Assembly (NCBI GenBank): GCA_950295325.1
Contig: OX485804.1
Location: 51,572,429 to 51,636,428, forward strand
Reading direction: 5' to 3'
DNA length: 64,000 bases
DNA from: Polytrichum commune
Taxonomy: Eukaryota; Streptophyta; Polytrichopsida; Polytrichales; Polytrichaceae
The position numbers and the translations under genes were made by a program. Of this stretch, positions 32,860-46,030 are shown piece after piece. The notes under the pieces were generated by a model. The model was given only the letters and a program-made list of their open reading frames with translations, was not told where the DNA came from and searched no databases. The first letter of the stretch is position 1. Each line of letters opens with the position of its first letter.

Positions 32860-35800
32860 TCTCAACTAAAAATCTGATTTAAGAACATGCCAATCAAGAA
32901 GTGTGGGCTCTACATTTAGTAATCATTAGTGATGGATCAAAATAGGACTTCAGTCATCGAGTTAGTGTATGCCTCATTGCAACAATTTGAGCATCTAATC
33001 AAGGAATGGACTCTGACACTAGAATTTGGAATTGCACTTCATCCTTTGCAAGATTTCAAATCGTCTGAAGCAAAAACAACTTTAGTATGTACATGCTTAT
33101 TACAAGTAGAACATAAGTAGAAGCAATTAATGTTGGCTTAGGTTGTTTACCCTTGGGGTTATGTAGTTCCTCGGAGTGCACCCAAGAGAATTTTTATGCT
33201 CTCTTTTTTCAAGCCCCAATGGACTTGTATGATCTTGTGTGACAATAAAATCAACTCAATACAAATTTTATTTCTTAAAAACAAAAAATTAATATAACTA
33301 AATACAAAAATATGGTCTAGTTCTCTTTCCAAACTGATATGCTAGGACCTTGGACCATGCTCCCCCGAAATCCCAAAAGTGATAGGCATAGCATAACATA
33401 CTTCTAACATAATATACACTATAGGTACTCCATTGACTTTACCTCGGCTATTACATCTGCCTCATCTAGAACAAAACCAATTTAGGAACCGCTTCGTCCC
33501 TCTAACCTAATACCATTGGTTGCAAACCCCTTGAAAAGACATGTGTATGCTATACCCAAACATCCCGATCCAAGATGTAGCACTAAATCTACAATGAAAA
33601 GAATGTTAGGGGCACGATCTAGGCACAAACTCAAATTTATTCATGGGCCCACTGAACCAAGTGTGCTAGTTGAGTAATGTTATGGAGTTCCAACTAAAAT
33701 AAAATTGGGAGAGTTGAGACAACCTTTTCAGGTTTCTTATGTCGGTTGTGAATGTATCATCAAGAAGGAACTGACTTCTCAACCTGACTCGATTGAGGTA
33801 GTTACACACCGTAGCTTTTAGACAAAGGTATTACATATCAAAATAAATTTTCCTACCTTTTTCCAAAGAATGGACAAGTGCTCACTACTTACAACCTATC
33901 CTTTTGAGTTAGACCGTACAACAAAATCCTTTTGCAATGTAAGTTAGGATTGCATATTGGGATACATTCTAGACTCATGATGGCTAGTTTGACAAATGCC
34001 CATGATGGACTTCATATATATATATATATATATATAGATGTTTGCGTACAAAGTCATAGCATCTTTTGCTTCAAGTCATTTACGTGCTTTCAATGTGTGT
34101 TTGTACATTCCGGTAGGAGTAATTCCATTGGAGTCAAATGGGGAGAATTTAAAGACAACCGGCTAGTAAGATCTATGTCTTCCAAGACAAATTGGTTGAT
34201 TTCTTAAAGTAAACCATCAGTTTTGTTCCAAGATGATCACATAGTATAAAAGATCCTTTGGGAAAATAAACCTCTAAGTGTCAAAATGGGTTTGATTTTG
34301 TTGGTCATTTCAATCCATTGGCTTCAAACTACACTACGTATAATATTTAGTGCCACTTACTATGTGGAATTACGCAATGCTATATCTAGTTATTGTATAT
34401 CTCATCTATTACCAACAAATGTTGAATTGGTTGCTTCGACACTACAGAACATCAATCAACAACTTTACTTGGTAAAAAATCACATCAATAGTAAAAGGAT
34501 AAAGTAACATGTAAATATAAATAGTAAGTGACACTAAATATCATATTTAGTGTAGTTATTGGTTCTCCCAATTCTTAGGAATGCATTGCTCCTTCGACAA
34601 GTCTCGATAGGGTTCCACTTACAAGCAAGATTGTCTAGTGTACTATTCATGAAGTTGTGAACGTACATGTTGAGTGCAAGACGTGTGCCTCTCAACCATC
34701 TCCAATCTATTGGATACCCGTTGTGAGCCCCACTATGATTGAGTTGCAACCAATATTATAAAAACTTATTGTCCATTTCCATTGCCCACACAACATTATT
34801 CACATCCATAACATTGTTTTGCAGGATTGACTATATTCCATGGAATATTCCCACATATCAACATGAATGTGGAGAATATTTGGGAATACTCCGTGGAATA
34901 TAGTCAGTCCCACAAAAATCGTTATGGATTTGAATAATGTTATGCATTGCAACGTTTTCCTTTCTAAACCAATTGGTTATGATTTCAAAATTGTTTAGAA
35001 ACACAACCAAAAAGCTACAGTTGGTAATGGATATTATTTATTGAATCATTACATTTTCTTGGTAGGTTTTGCAATATTGAAGAAGTTGATTGTTGCAACA
35101 CACAGTTCTAATGGACAAAATTTCTTCTAGTAAGAGCATGACATGGTGATACAAAGAGGGAAGACATTGATCATGAATTCTTCTACAATGACATGCGCAA
35201 TTAGATTGCCCCACGCTATTTCATCAACATTCCACAATATTTTGGATATTTGCAACTAAAGAAACAAATGTCTAGGACAATTATTGTAGGCCAATCATAT
35301 CTGGGTGGTAAGAAGATGAAGAAGCTAAAAATATCATTATGTCCCCTCTTAGATGACACGACAATACACTATTGACAACCATACATTGATTGTTGGAAAT
35401 AAGACCGATGTAGCAATTTTTGAGTCGCACAAGATAGGTGTGGCAAACAAGATTCCTCCTAGTGCTACAGACAAATAGATAAGAATACCATGACAATTCA
35501 AATGATCGGAATATTTACAATTTGAATCCTCCCAATGTAGTGTCATTGGTGAATGTGGCATTTTGGAACTAGTGAATGTTGTGGTAAAGACCATAAACAT
35601 TCTACTATGGTGTAACTATGATAGATCATGTTGTATAGAATGTGCCATGCAATAAACCCAACTTTTAAATTGTTCTTGTTACACCCAAATGGTAGACTTC
35701 CCCTTTGCACAAATGCAATCACAAGTTTACTCTCGAACCACGTGGTCAATGAACACTTTACTTTTGTCATGACATGGACCCCTTGTTCTTCTTTCCCATC

Positions 35801-36070
35801 GCTACACCTTAGCATACTAACTTAGAGCTAATGAATCAAACTTCCAACAAAACATAAGATCCTATGTATTAATTATCTCCAGCTTGAATGCCACGATTTA
35901 TGATTTTACATGATCTGAAATGTTCTGCAAATTCAAAACACCCAAATATTAATATGCTGTGATATAAAGTTGTCCGTGATCGGAAGACCTGTGTTACTAA
36001 ATTTAGCTTCATCCCCAAGACCCCTTTTACACATAGAATTTTAGTAATGGAAACTTGAGTCTGCTTTAGA
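32860..36070. other. Intergenic, with (AT)n and one short hairpin
   Basis: Contains an (AT)n microsatellite at about 34015-34037. About 34802-34932 is an imperfect inverted repeat (CATAACATTGTTTTGCAGGA, CTATATTCCATGGAATATTC, mirrored by GGAATATAGTCAGTCC, CAAAAATCGTTATGG). ORFs of 60-90 codons on both strands are not supported as genes. Confidence 0.45.
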
Positions 36071-36074
36071 CTAA

Positions 36075-36662
36075 GGGCCACTTCACACACAAGGCTGAAG
36101 GCCCTTGACCATGGCAATGTAAGAGCTCTCATTGGTCGAAAAGGCGGAGACCGTCCAAGTTCACTTCACACTAGGAGGTGAAGGCCTAAAGGCCCAAGGA
36201 AAAGTTTGTGGATGAAAAGTCTACATGGAGTCCTACATGGCTAGTTGTGGATAAGGGTGCATGGTCTACCGGAATTTGCATCAGACCCACCTCCAAGAGG
36301 TGGGCTTGACGCAAATTTCGGGAGACCATGACTTTTTTAATATTTTTTCCAGCAGGACAGATTTCAGGACAGTGCATGGCAGATTCCAAGACAGATTCCA
36401 GGACAGACAAACACCACCAAGTAATTATCTTAAATTGATAAACTTGGAGACATATTATATTAAACCAACTACTCCCCTCTTTTTCCGCCAACAAAATATG
36501 CAATGGTCCCGCAACATGGTTCATTCTCACTTCACACTATGCTTGAGGGCCCAAGACTACATAAAAGGGCTTTCCCAACACCCATGGTACGGCTTTTGGA
36601 TGAGAGTCAAGGGTCCTCACCATTACAAGGTCACGCCTCTTGGCTCATGTGTGAAGTGACCC
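36075..36662. mobile_element. PIF/Harbinger-type MITE, 588 bp
   Basis: The left end GGGCCACTTCACACACAAGG and the right end, read inward, GGGTCACTTCACACATGAGC are terminal inverted repeats of about 15 bp with one mismatch. TAA is duplicated at 36072-36074 and 36663-36665, the 3-bp target typical of PIF/Harbinger. Inside, about 36276-36321 is a small near-palindrome (AAATTTGCG/TCA...CCCACCTC). No coding capacity. Confidence 0.75.
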
Positions 36663-37106
36663 TAATAAGAGGGAAGAAAAAACGAACTCACTAGAAGATC
36701 GTCCAGATAAAGGGAACCCTATCTATAGTCCAGCATGGCATGCCCTTATTGGTTGGAATCCTGTCTTTACTTCTTAGACCACACCTCTCATTGGCTGGCC
36801 TGACATCTCCGTGTGTCTCACGTGGCAAAAGCTTTCGCATGTGGTGGGCCCCCCGTTGGGACCCTTTCCATGCACATCGCATCATGCAACTTCATGCGAA
36901 TAGGTAACCTAGCACTTTTTCCCCTTGATAAACAAGTCGAGGCTTAAGTGTGTGATTTTTATAGGTATGCTAATGGATTAGGGCCCCCTTTCACACCATA
37001 ATAAACAAAGCAAAGAGACTCCCACACTCCAAATTTGCCAATTGGAGGGAAAGGTTGTGGTAGTGAGCTTTTCGAGCTCGCTTTACACAAGAAGGAAAGC
37101 AACTAA

Positions 37107-37486
37107 GGGCCGGTTCACACGGGTCCCAAGTGCCTAAGTCCCAAGTCACTTGAGGTCAATCCGTGCAATCTAAGCCGTTGAGAGCATGAGAATTGGGACT
37201 TATCACTTCACACGGGGTCCCAAATCCTAAGTCCCAAGTATGACATGGATGCCCACATGACAACATTTTTTGGAACATATTCATTGGGCTTGTGTTGAGA
37301 GTTGGGTCCAGCAAAAACCTTGACCCTATTCTCAACACAAGTCCAGTGAATGTTTTTGCATAAGACAATGAAGATTTGAATTGAACGATAGTTAACCATT
37401 TTTGAGGTTCAAAAGTTGGGACTTGCTAACATGAGCAGGACTTGGGACTTGGGACTTGGGACTTGGGACCCCATGTGAACTGGTCC
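37107..37486. mobile_element. PIF/Harbinger-type MITE, 380 bp
   Basis: The left end GGGCCGGTTCACACGGGTCC and the right end, read inward, GGACCAGTTCACATGGGGTC are inverted repeats of about 20-25 bp. TAA flanks both sides (37104-37106 and 37487-37489). The right end carries a short (ACTTGGG)n run. It shares the GGGCCRSTTCACAC end pattern with the element at 36075, so the two are one family or sister families. Confidence 0.8.
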
Positions 37487-37491
37487 TAAAG

Positions 37492-38130
37492 CGCTCCAAA
37501 ACCAATCCAAAATGACATGTAGCCTACATGACACTATATGGATAACATTGTCTAGGGATGGTGATGCCGTGTTTCTTATGTTGGCAAATTATACCTCCAC
37601 CATTTCATGATTGGTCACCCATCCAAGTGACAAGCATTTTTTACCAAACTTTGTGTGCTTTTGTGTTCACATAGAGAAGGATATTTCATTCATAATGTTG
37701 TCCCATAAAAGGGGTTGCGTTGGTGTGTGTTTCGTTGCCACCATAAGTTAGTTCATCCTCTTTTCCAGTTATATATGTAGTCCATAATTATTCAAGTCTT
37801 CCCTTGAGAAAGTGCAAGCATGTGATAGATGTCTCACGGCATTGACTTCAAGGTTTCTTGACCAAGGAATTGGAGACCAAAATGTGAATTGTGAAGCTTG
37901 GAAATCGGAAAGGAGCCACTAAAGTGCTCGGGAGCCAATCCAAAATGACATGGAGCCTACGTGACACTAAATGGATAATGTTGTCTTCAGTTGGTGTTGC
38001 ACATGCTGTGTTTTTTTTTTTTAATGTTTAGGTCTTAATGTCACCAACGCTTCATAACCAATTTCTCATCCAATTGGAGAGCACTTTCAAACTTCAATGT
38101 GTGTTTTTGTCCACGAGGATAACAATTCGT
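37492..38130. repeat. Direct repeat pair of about 190 bp
   Basis: About 37492-37680 and 37926-38120 share GCTC..AACCAATCCAAAATGACATG, AGCCTAC.TGACACTA.ATGGATAA, GTTGTCT and TGTGTGCTTTTGTGTTCAC-like parts. Diverged and non-coding. Confidence 0.55.
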
Positions 38131-39930
38131 ATCATACACGTTAGAGGATTTTTTTAATATTTAAAATATTTAAAATATTGTATAAATGACTTAGATTGAA
38201 ATACATGTTGTGCTTATCTTGTCATTGTTGTTAAATATAATCCGTATTTTCACCCACTACTTCTTTGTGGTAGATTGTAGTTTGTGTTGAATATACGTAT
38301 ATAGTTTCATACATCGAGCAACATTTCAATGTTAAGTTTGTTTGAGGCTTGCACGAGTTACCATGTAGACCATAGAAAGCATATTGCCATCTTTAAGGGT
38401 TAAGGTAAGTGGACCTTAAATGGACACTTTTAGCTCTACACCCACTTCTCATAGGATACAAAACACACAAATAGTGTGAGATGATATTAGCAATTCCAAG
38501 CTGTGAAGGTGGTCATTCTCTTTCCTATTAATGATCATATGCGGCGCCTCCCCCCCCCCCCCCACACACACACACACATATACAATGTCAACTACTAAGC
38601 CTAATGAGACCTAATTCAATTACATGTCCTAATTAAACACCTATTTTTGAATGGTAGGTGGTTTAAGATTGGAACTGAGAACAAACATCACCATGTCATG
38701 TGTATAAAAGAGCTTGGACTATGACCTCAACTTTTATCAACCACTCTAGACGTGTTAGTTGTCAACACAATCGGGAACACACGTATTTTTCATGAAAAAA
38801 TTAGCATACCTTACACTTCTGATGATCATAACTAAATCAAAAGAGGTCCGATTTACAATCAAATTTTGATGATACTTCATCATAGATTTGCTAATGCAAC
38901 ACAAATTTTAGTCCATAAATTTGGTTAGTAGAAGATGGAGAATATGAAATTAACCAAATCACTCCCACAAACTGTAAGGGTTAAATGGGTAATTGACAAC
39001 GCACAAACATGGGAAGGCCGTATTAAACCAAAACAACAATTGACTCGACATGGCTACACTTCCACTTGGTGGGTGGGGGGGGGGGGGGGGCAAAGAGCAA
39101 TACATACTATAGGTTGATAACATGCTAGGCAAAAATTGCCCAATAATTTATTAATTTCAAAAAAATGGCTTAGACATAAAAACAAATTGTGAAAAATCAA
39201 GCAAAATTGCGTATACATGTTTGTTTTTATTTATTTATTTATTTAAGCGCATAACATATCTTACATACAAATTCATGTATTGTAACTTCTTTTCGTTCAT
39301 TCATGGTGGCTAAGTACATGATGTTAACCTTTAGGGTTTAGGTTAAGCCTTCTTAGTGTGCTAATTAGGGTTGTGAGAAATCTTTTATGTCATAATGTGC
39401 TCATGTTTAATAAAGGTTGTTTGAGAATTCGCAAGCATGGCTAAGAGGCATGTTCAAAACAATCATATTTTCCATGTTTTTTTGACAAGGTTGAGTGATT
39501 GTTGAGTGTGGCAAGTGATATTGAAAATTTGAATGCACCAAATTTCCTAATATCTAGACATTTTGATCTTTATTCTTCCTTTCATTTAGACAATCTAAGC
39601 CAATAATTTTTTTTTTTAAAAAGGTTTGACTACTTTAAGTTATGTTTTTGTCCAACTTGTCATCACCCTATGGTATAAGATAACCCTAGCCCAAATGTAC
39701 CAAGAGATTTTTGGGCATAACCGGTCAAGATCCTAGTGTTTCCAAGTCCAACAACCAGTTACATATTATGACCTTTCAATGTTTTTATATTAACATGGGG
39801 TATATTCCACATATATCCTCTAAAGTGATAATCGATTTTCACGAAGTCTTGAATTTCTCAAACTCAACCAGTTCATCCATAACTAGCGGCCGGTTCTCCC
39901 CCATTCATTGCCATGGCTTTCTCTCATGCC
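38131..39930. other. Intergenic with homopolymer tracts
   Basis: Poly-C followed by (CA)n at about 38549-38578 and poly-G at about 39070-39090. No gene is supported. Confidence 0.45.
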
Positions 39931-39932
39931 CC

Positions 39933-40050
39933 AATCACATCAAACTTCTAGCCGTGAGATTGCTGAAGATTATGTTGAGAAATAGATGTTGGCCCACCAC
40001 TTTTTCACATTATTATAGCCGGATGGTGCCAGAAGTGGCCGGTGTGATCG
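39933..40050. mobile_element. Diverged relative of the MITE at 15606
   Basis: Begins AATCACATCAAACTTCT and ends GGCCGGTGTGATCG. The interior shares CGTGA.ATTG, GAAGATTATGTTGA and CCACTTTTTCA-like parts with 15606-15745. Confidence 0.4.
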
Positions 40051-42340
40051 TCGGCCCCTCATGAGCCCCCATTGGGGCAAATGAAAACCTCAAACTCGTC
40101 CAAGCTATAAAGGAAAAGGGGAATCCTTTGACTGCTTTTTGGGAGCACGAGTGTGGTTCCCTACCGCATTCCATTGTCCCCGAAACCCACCTTTGGGATT
40201 TGGTTCCGGAAGGAGCTAATGGGATGTGCACGGCGGCTCAATTGGCTTCTTGATAACAAAGTTCTAGGGAACCAATAAGCAAGGACCGGCCCATACCCCC
40301 ACCCACCATATAATATGCGTGCCCTAGCTATAGTAGAGTGACCAGGTTGGGAGGCTAAATCAATCAAATACACTCTAAACCCCGTATTATCATACCTGTG
40401 ACAACCAAGGTGCATGTGATATTGGGGAGTTTCACAGTGTTAACATGGATGCGTGATACTATAGAATTAGTGTAGCATGTGACACTATGGAATACCACAA
40501 AGGAGATGTGAGGACAATTTGAATTTGTTCTCCTGTCACCTACACTAGTGTGGTCCACTTCACTTGGCCTTCCCCGGCGATGTGGTAGACGCATGCACCA
40601 ACATTCAACAAGTGGCAGAAGAATAAGAAGAGAGGGAGAACAAGAATAAGCAGGCGACACTCCACATGTTGACACATGGCGCAATGCGAGGGTGTGGGTT
40701 TACTTCTTGAGTGGTTTGCATTAATGACAAATTTTGTGATATAAGGGAGAGAAATGTGACAATAAGGAGTGAGGCTTGAACTACGAACATATGTTCCCTA
40801 GGGTTTGGGGGTATTAGAGAGTGTGTGACATTATGGGGGTTGATATTACGGAGTTTTGGGGTGTATCATACGTGCACTGGCACTGTGAGTTTAGTTTACT
40901 AGTGATATTTGCACTTATGGTCTAGTGGCTAATAGCATGCCCACACATATTGGTGTGGGTTACCGACAGACAACTCCTACCAGTAGGGGCCACTTTTAGA
41001 GTCGGTTTGGAGAGTGAAAGCCACTGGACGTAAGCAGTGTTGATAGGAACCATTAGTTGGTGGCCTGCACCGGTGTAAGCATGGGTGGGCTATAAGGTTA
41101 CACCGATTATTATTTTTATTAATGTCGGTTGACAATTTGGAGGGGTTCTATGACATCTTCTATGAGATTAAGGACATGTTTCACACTAAAAATATTAGAG
41201 CAAGCCCACTCATCCTGCAAATATCGGACTCAAATGCAAGGATGCATATACCAAATGTGACAAACAACTTCATTGTGAAAGTATTTCAACTTTCACATGC
41301 TTCACCCAACCTTGCCTTGGGATTCGGGTTAATCTTCAAGTAACTTCACTTCACCTTCTTCAGAAGGTGAGTTATGTGGATCAGAGTTCGGGAAGTTTTT
41401 GAAGCCTTAGTGGCTAATTGCCGGTAGTTGCTACGAAGGGTTGGATTTTTTCCAATTTACATCGGCAAGAGCCGGTCTTTTGTAAAATCAATCAGCCAAT
41501 TGCCTATATTTTCATGTTTTCATGTTTTCATTGGCCAATATCCGATTAAATGGAATTCATATCGGCACTAATTGTTTAAAAAATGTATGAAAAGTTATTA
41601 GAAATCATTTCTTAGTACAAAATCTTGAATAAGTGAAAAGAAAGGCATGTTCAAAACTGTAAATTTGAAGAGTCAATATCCTTGGCAAGAATTGAACCTA
41701 GCAATGCCTTCACCGCTTGAAGGCCAAGGGTCCCCCAATTCTTCATAGAAGCAATTGGATTTGGTCATGGAAAGGTTGCATAATTCAAAAAGTTGAAGGT
41801 TTAGGGTACTTCCTCAAGTGCATCATCAGATGCCCCAAACAAATAGCGCTCTGGATGCTTCCGGCTGAAATCCAGTAACTCACAAGAAGAATCGGCTACA
41901 TTTCCGGGACATTTTCTGGTCCATCGGCTAATTGCCGAAGGATTGAAATTACAATTGGATTGCCATCCAATGGTTGGAAATTTGGACCGGCCATGAGGGG
42001 AAATCCATCGGCTGATAATGAACTAGCCGTCGGTTTTCCCCAAACATAGATGTGGATCAGTATCCAGGCAGATTTTTGGGCATTAACAGTCAAGATCCTA
42101 GTGATTCCAATACCATCCGGTGGGTTACACGTGGACATCCTTCAGTTTTTTTTGTTCTTTATCAAATAGAGGAATACTCAGTAAACTCCTCTAAATCAAT
42201 TGGTCGTTTTCCTGAAGTCTTGAATTCGGACCGACTGTTTCACAAACTCAACAACTTTGATCCATGTCTACATGTACATGAGGGAGAACCGACAACTACA
42301 TACTCGTGTCTAATTCATGTTGGGCCACACTAATTCCCAC
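40051..42340. other. Intergenic, nothing recognised
   Basis: Several ORFs of 60-106 codons on both strands have no domain or splice support. CGGCTAATTGCCG-like and CATCGGC motifs scatter over 41.4-42.0 kb without forming a regular array. Confidence 0.4.
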
Positions 42341-42342
42341 TT

Positions 42343-42587
42343 CGTAACCGGTTGGCCGCTTTGTTTCGCCGAGGTGGCACTACACGATTGGCTCTGAGCA
42401 CACAGGTTTGCAGACGATAACCTCGACATCCCAACCGATTATGATCATCTAAATCGGTTATGGTGACAGATGACCCACTGTTTAGGTCACCTGCGCGGCT
42501 CAACAAAGCGGCCAACCGGTTACGTCCGGTAATCGTTTTATTGGAACCGGTTATCGGTGCAGAACCGGTTCCAATAAAACGATTACC
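42343..42587. mobile_element. Second copy of the composite palindromic element, inverted
   Basis: 42343-42525 corresponds to 32672-32856 and 42528-42587 to 32544-32669, both in reverse orientation. The second part is a perfect hairpin here: 25-bp arms (GGTAATCGTTTTATTGGAAC then CGGTT) around a 10-bp loop. The junction between the two parts is the same at both loci, so they moved or were copied as one unit. Confidence 0.75.
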
Positions 42588-42599
42588 TAATACTTACCC

Positions 42600-44495
42600 A
42601 CACTAATTTTTTTAATCCCAATTTAAAGTGGTGCACTGTACTTTCCAATGTGCGAATTTAGTGTGGGCTTTTTCGTCCGCATATTTGGATGAAAATTCAA
42701 GGCAGAGCATGTGTTCCCAAACAGGGGTGGGCATCGAAAACCACTCTGGGGAAAGCTCAATGCATGGTGTGAAGCAAAAGTGGATTTTAGTTTATTTTAT
42801 ATTTCTTTCCGAGTTCCGGAGGGGGAGCTCTTGGCCGTTGAAATGGGACATTCTGAAATGCCGCCTTTAGGGGATATTTCATTGTTCCTTGAGATACTTG
42901 TTGGCCATGTGCCGAACTAGGGGAAGGTTTGGAAAGGGAAGAAGAGCCCGCCCTCCTCCATAGGCCAAGTTGGACGTACATAGTCGTCACTTATATGCGC
43001 TAGAGCCTTCGTGTCCTTTAATTTGGTGGCCATCTTGGGAGCGTACTTTTCTTCTGTAAGTTTGAGGACACAACAGGTGGGCCAAAGACTTGATGGAGCA
43101 TATATATATATATACATGGTGTAAAAGGCCGCCATCATAACTCTCTACACAATCAAATGCATTCTAATTTTTGACCTATGAACAAAACTTGGTGTAGACC
43201 TCTACTTTAGTTCGTTAGTTTGTGTGTGTGTGTGCGCGTACGTGTTTTTGAAGACAATCTAGAAGCAAAGAATTTTCAGTTTTAGGGTTTTGAGGTCTTT
43301 TAACTTTGGTCCTAGTTATTTAAAAGAATTCAAAGATTGGGTAGTTTTCATGAAAATAATTGGCAAAGAACTAGTGGTTTATTAGAAAGTTATTTGACTG
43401 GGATTCTGTTATATGAGAACTATGGTTCTAAATCAAGTATGGTTATTTGGGAATCTGAGAATTATGGTCATAAATTTGAAGAACCGGTCTAACAACTAGC
43501 GGCGGTTAGGTGCCAGTTTTAACAATCGCCCATCATTGGTTAACCCCTAACTTCCCATGCCCAACTTCCCTCAAATCTACCCATAAAATGCAACCTCAAT
43601 TTCAACAACCATAGTAGATCGAAAGTTTTTTTTTTGACAAATCGATGTTTGCAAATTAGAGGTGATTACTCACAATCCAAATTTCAAACATTGAAATTAT
43701 GTTATGTAGGAGATTATAATAGGAACGTAACTAGTGGTCTTGAGGGGACAACAAGCTAGAAAGTAAATTAGGGTTGGTTTTTTTTATCGAACCTCCACTC
43801 AAATCATCTCCAAAATGAAAAATGTTACCCTCATTAAAAAGAGGGCCAATATACCTACTCAAATCGGCTCACAAATATTCAAACTATTATTTTGTGATTT
43901 TTTGGGGAAGCTTTGCAATTTGAGGCAACGGTGCTACAACAATGCACCTTCCACATGGATTTACATCCACCAACACATGTCCAACTAAAATTCCAACAGT
44001 AGATGTCTAGGATATGTTGTGTTTGTAAGTCATGCAAATTTCAAATCAATTGGGAATCATTTGCGGATAGGGATCAACCAAAAAAAAAACATAACATGTA
44101 TAGGATATGCTACCCCTAAACCGCGGAGGTGACAAGTGTCAAGTTTTGGTTTCTGGACCGCTTCCACTATAAATCAGTTGAGAGCACACTCCCATATTTA
44201 AATTAATCACAAAATAAGTAACTTCGTTGAATCAAAATTATCCACGTGGCAGAACATAACATACTTGAACATGAACAAGAGGAGTAGTTGAAACAATCAA
44301 GAAACCATTTGAACTAGTGTCAAAGGGGTCAGAGCGAACTGCTCTTGACCGGAGTATTATCGCATAGGACATTAGGGGTTAAGACATCCAAATGCACCAC
44401 CATTTGAGGCTCCTGGTTGCCCAACAAGGAGCTACAACTGGCTTCCTTCTCCATGTTGTGGCAGAGCCTACCACTATTTCTAGCAACCACCAATC

Positions 44496-44526
<31 letters not shown>

Positions 44527-44592
44527 CTCTCTCTCTTGAAAAATGTTGCTCAACGGACTCAACTAATAAAGCTCTAACACACACAAACTTAT

Positions 44593-44634
<42 letters not shown>

Positions 44635-46019
44635 CTTGATTTTTTGCTAGACTAACCTAACTTAACCAACAAGGATTTGCCAAAACATTGATGAACTTTT
44701 TTGCATGCCATGCTCACGACTACGATTGCTCATGACATCAATATGCTTTCTCCAACTGATTCAAGGAATGATTTTTCTCTAATGCTTTTAGCTACCAAGA
44801 TACGAAACAACCTACGAATTTTGACGACGTTCTTGTCAAAAAGACACTACTAAAAATAAGAAGCGCCACGCCCATCATCTTCCACACTGGAGACACTAAC
44901 CTGAACGATTCAGTTGTGTTATCGTTTTTACTTAATAATCTTACACAATTTAAACCGTATGCTTGTGTAGCCCTCCATTAGGTCACGCCCTTCCATTTTT
45001 GTTTGTGCCACTCGAGGGACCCAAGGCACCAATGAAACGAATGCGGTGAGCCCCACATTTGGGTAATTGATGCAACTTTTCCGTAAGTGATCGATGGACG
45101 ATCTTTTTGAATGTGGACGTACTTCAATAATACGAATGGTCTTGCTTATAAATTATGATTCCACACACTCGGCCTTTGAAGACCACGTGGAGGATGTGGG
45201 TTAGTGGCACACCCGAGACGAGATGATACCTTCAAACCTTTGAAAACGATACCCATATGATGATAAGGCATGGCCTCAAATAGGATGATGTTTCGTAGCA
45301 CCTAAGCTTTCAATGATGGGGAGGGTGCAAATGTTGATTGCTGTGTAGATCTCATGGGGTTTATAAAGACTTCATGGTTAAAGTTATTAAAGACATCATC
45401 ACCTAACTCTTCACCTTCGCTCCTAACTCAAACAAGTACTCTCAACATCCACGTGACAATGCATACTTCCAATTTCACTTCACCTTAATTCTATAAGAAT
45501 ATGCCCCCCTCCCAACTACACTAAGCAATCTTATTAGTGTGGACCACCCGTTACTACACACAATTTATGGTTAAAGTTGTAAAAGACATCAACAAGAGTA
45601 GAGGCATCCGTAACCGATCACGTAAGAGATTCTCCACTAGGTCTAGAGAAACATAAGGCGGTGTAATTTTTCTTCTTCTTCGTGTAGGAAGATAGAAATA
45701 AGGAGGATTGTAAAAAAATTGGTAATTTTATTCCCTTACATTGAAATTATTTTGAATTTTTGAAGCCAAAAGTTGACCCAGACATATTACCAATGTCTAG
45801 AGTATGCCATGGCTGCTCATCCCTCCTCACTCAAAACCAAGACATGTGTTATGACATTATTGGTTTTGGTCTGATTGAAGTTTAGTCCCAACTTGATCAA
45901 AATTTTGGTACCCTATAGATTGCCAATGGGGTCTCGACCGAGAATGGACCCCTCTACTATAAACACTTCTCAATAACATACTCTCAACATCCACATGACA
46001 ATACATACTTCCAACAACA
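42600..46019. other. Intergenic, with AT microsatellites
   Basis: (ATT)n at about 44499-44526 and (AT)n at about 44596-44632. About 45420-45530 and 45970-46030 share ACTCTCAACATCCAC.TGACAA and ACTTCCAA; the continuation of this repeat reappears right of the LINE at 47520. No gene is supported. Confidence 0.45.
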
Positions 46020-46030
46020 CTTCACCTTCA

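Noticed and set aside
40013-40790. Cluster of minus-strand ORFs of 61-106 codons
   Set aside because: No domains, no consistent splice sites, and they overlap in several frames.
34015-44632. AT microsatellites as replication origins or matrix sites
   Set aside because: Simple repeats alone do not support such a function.
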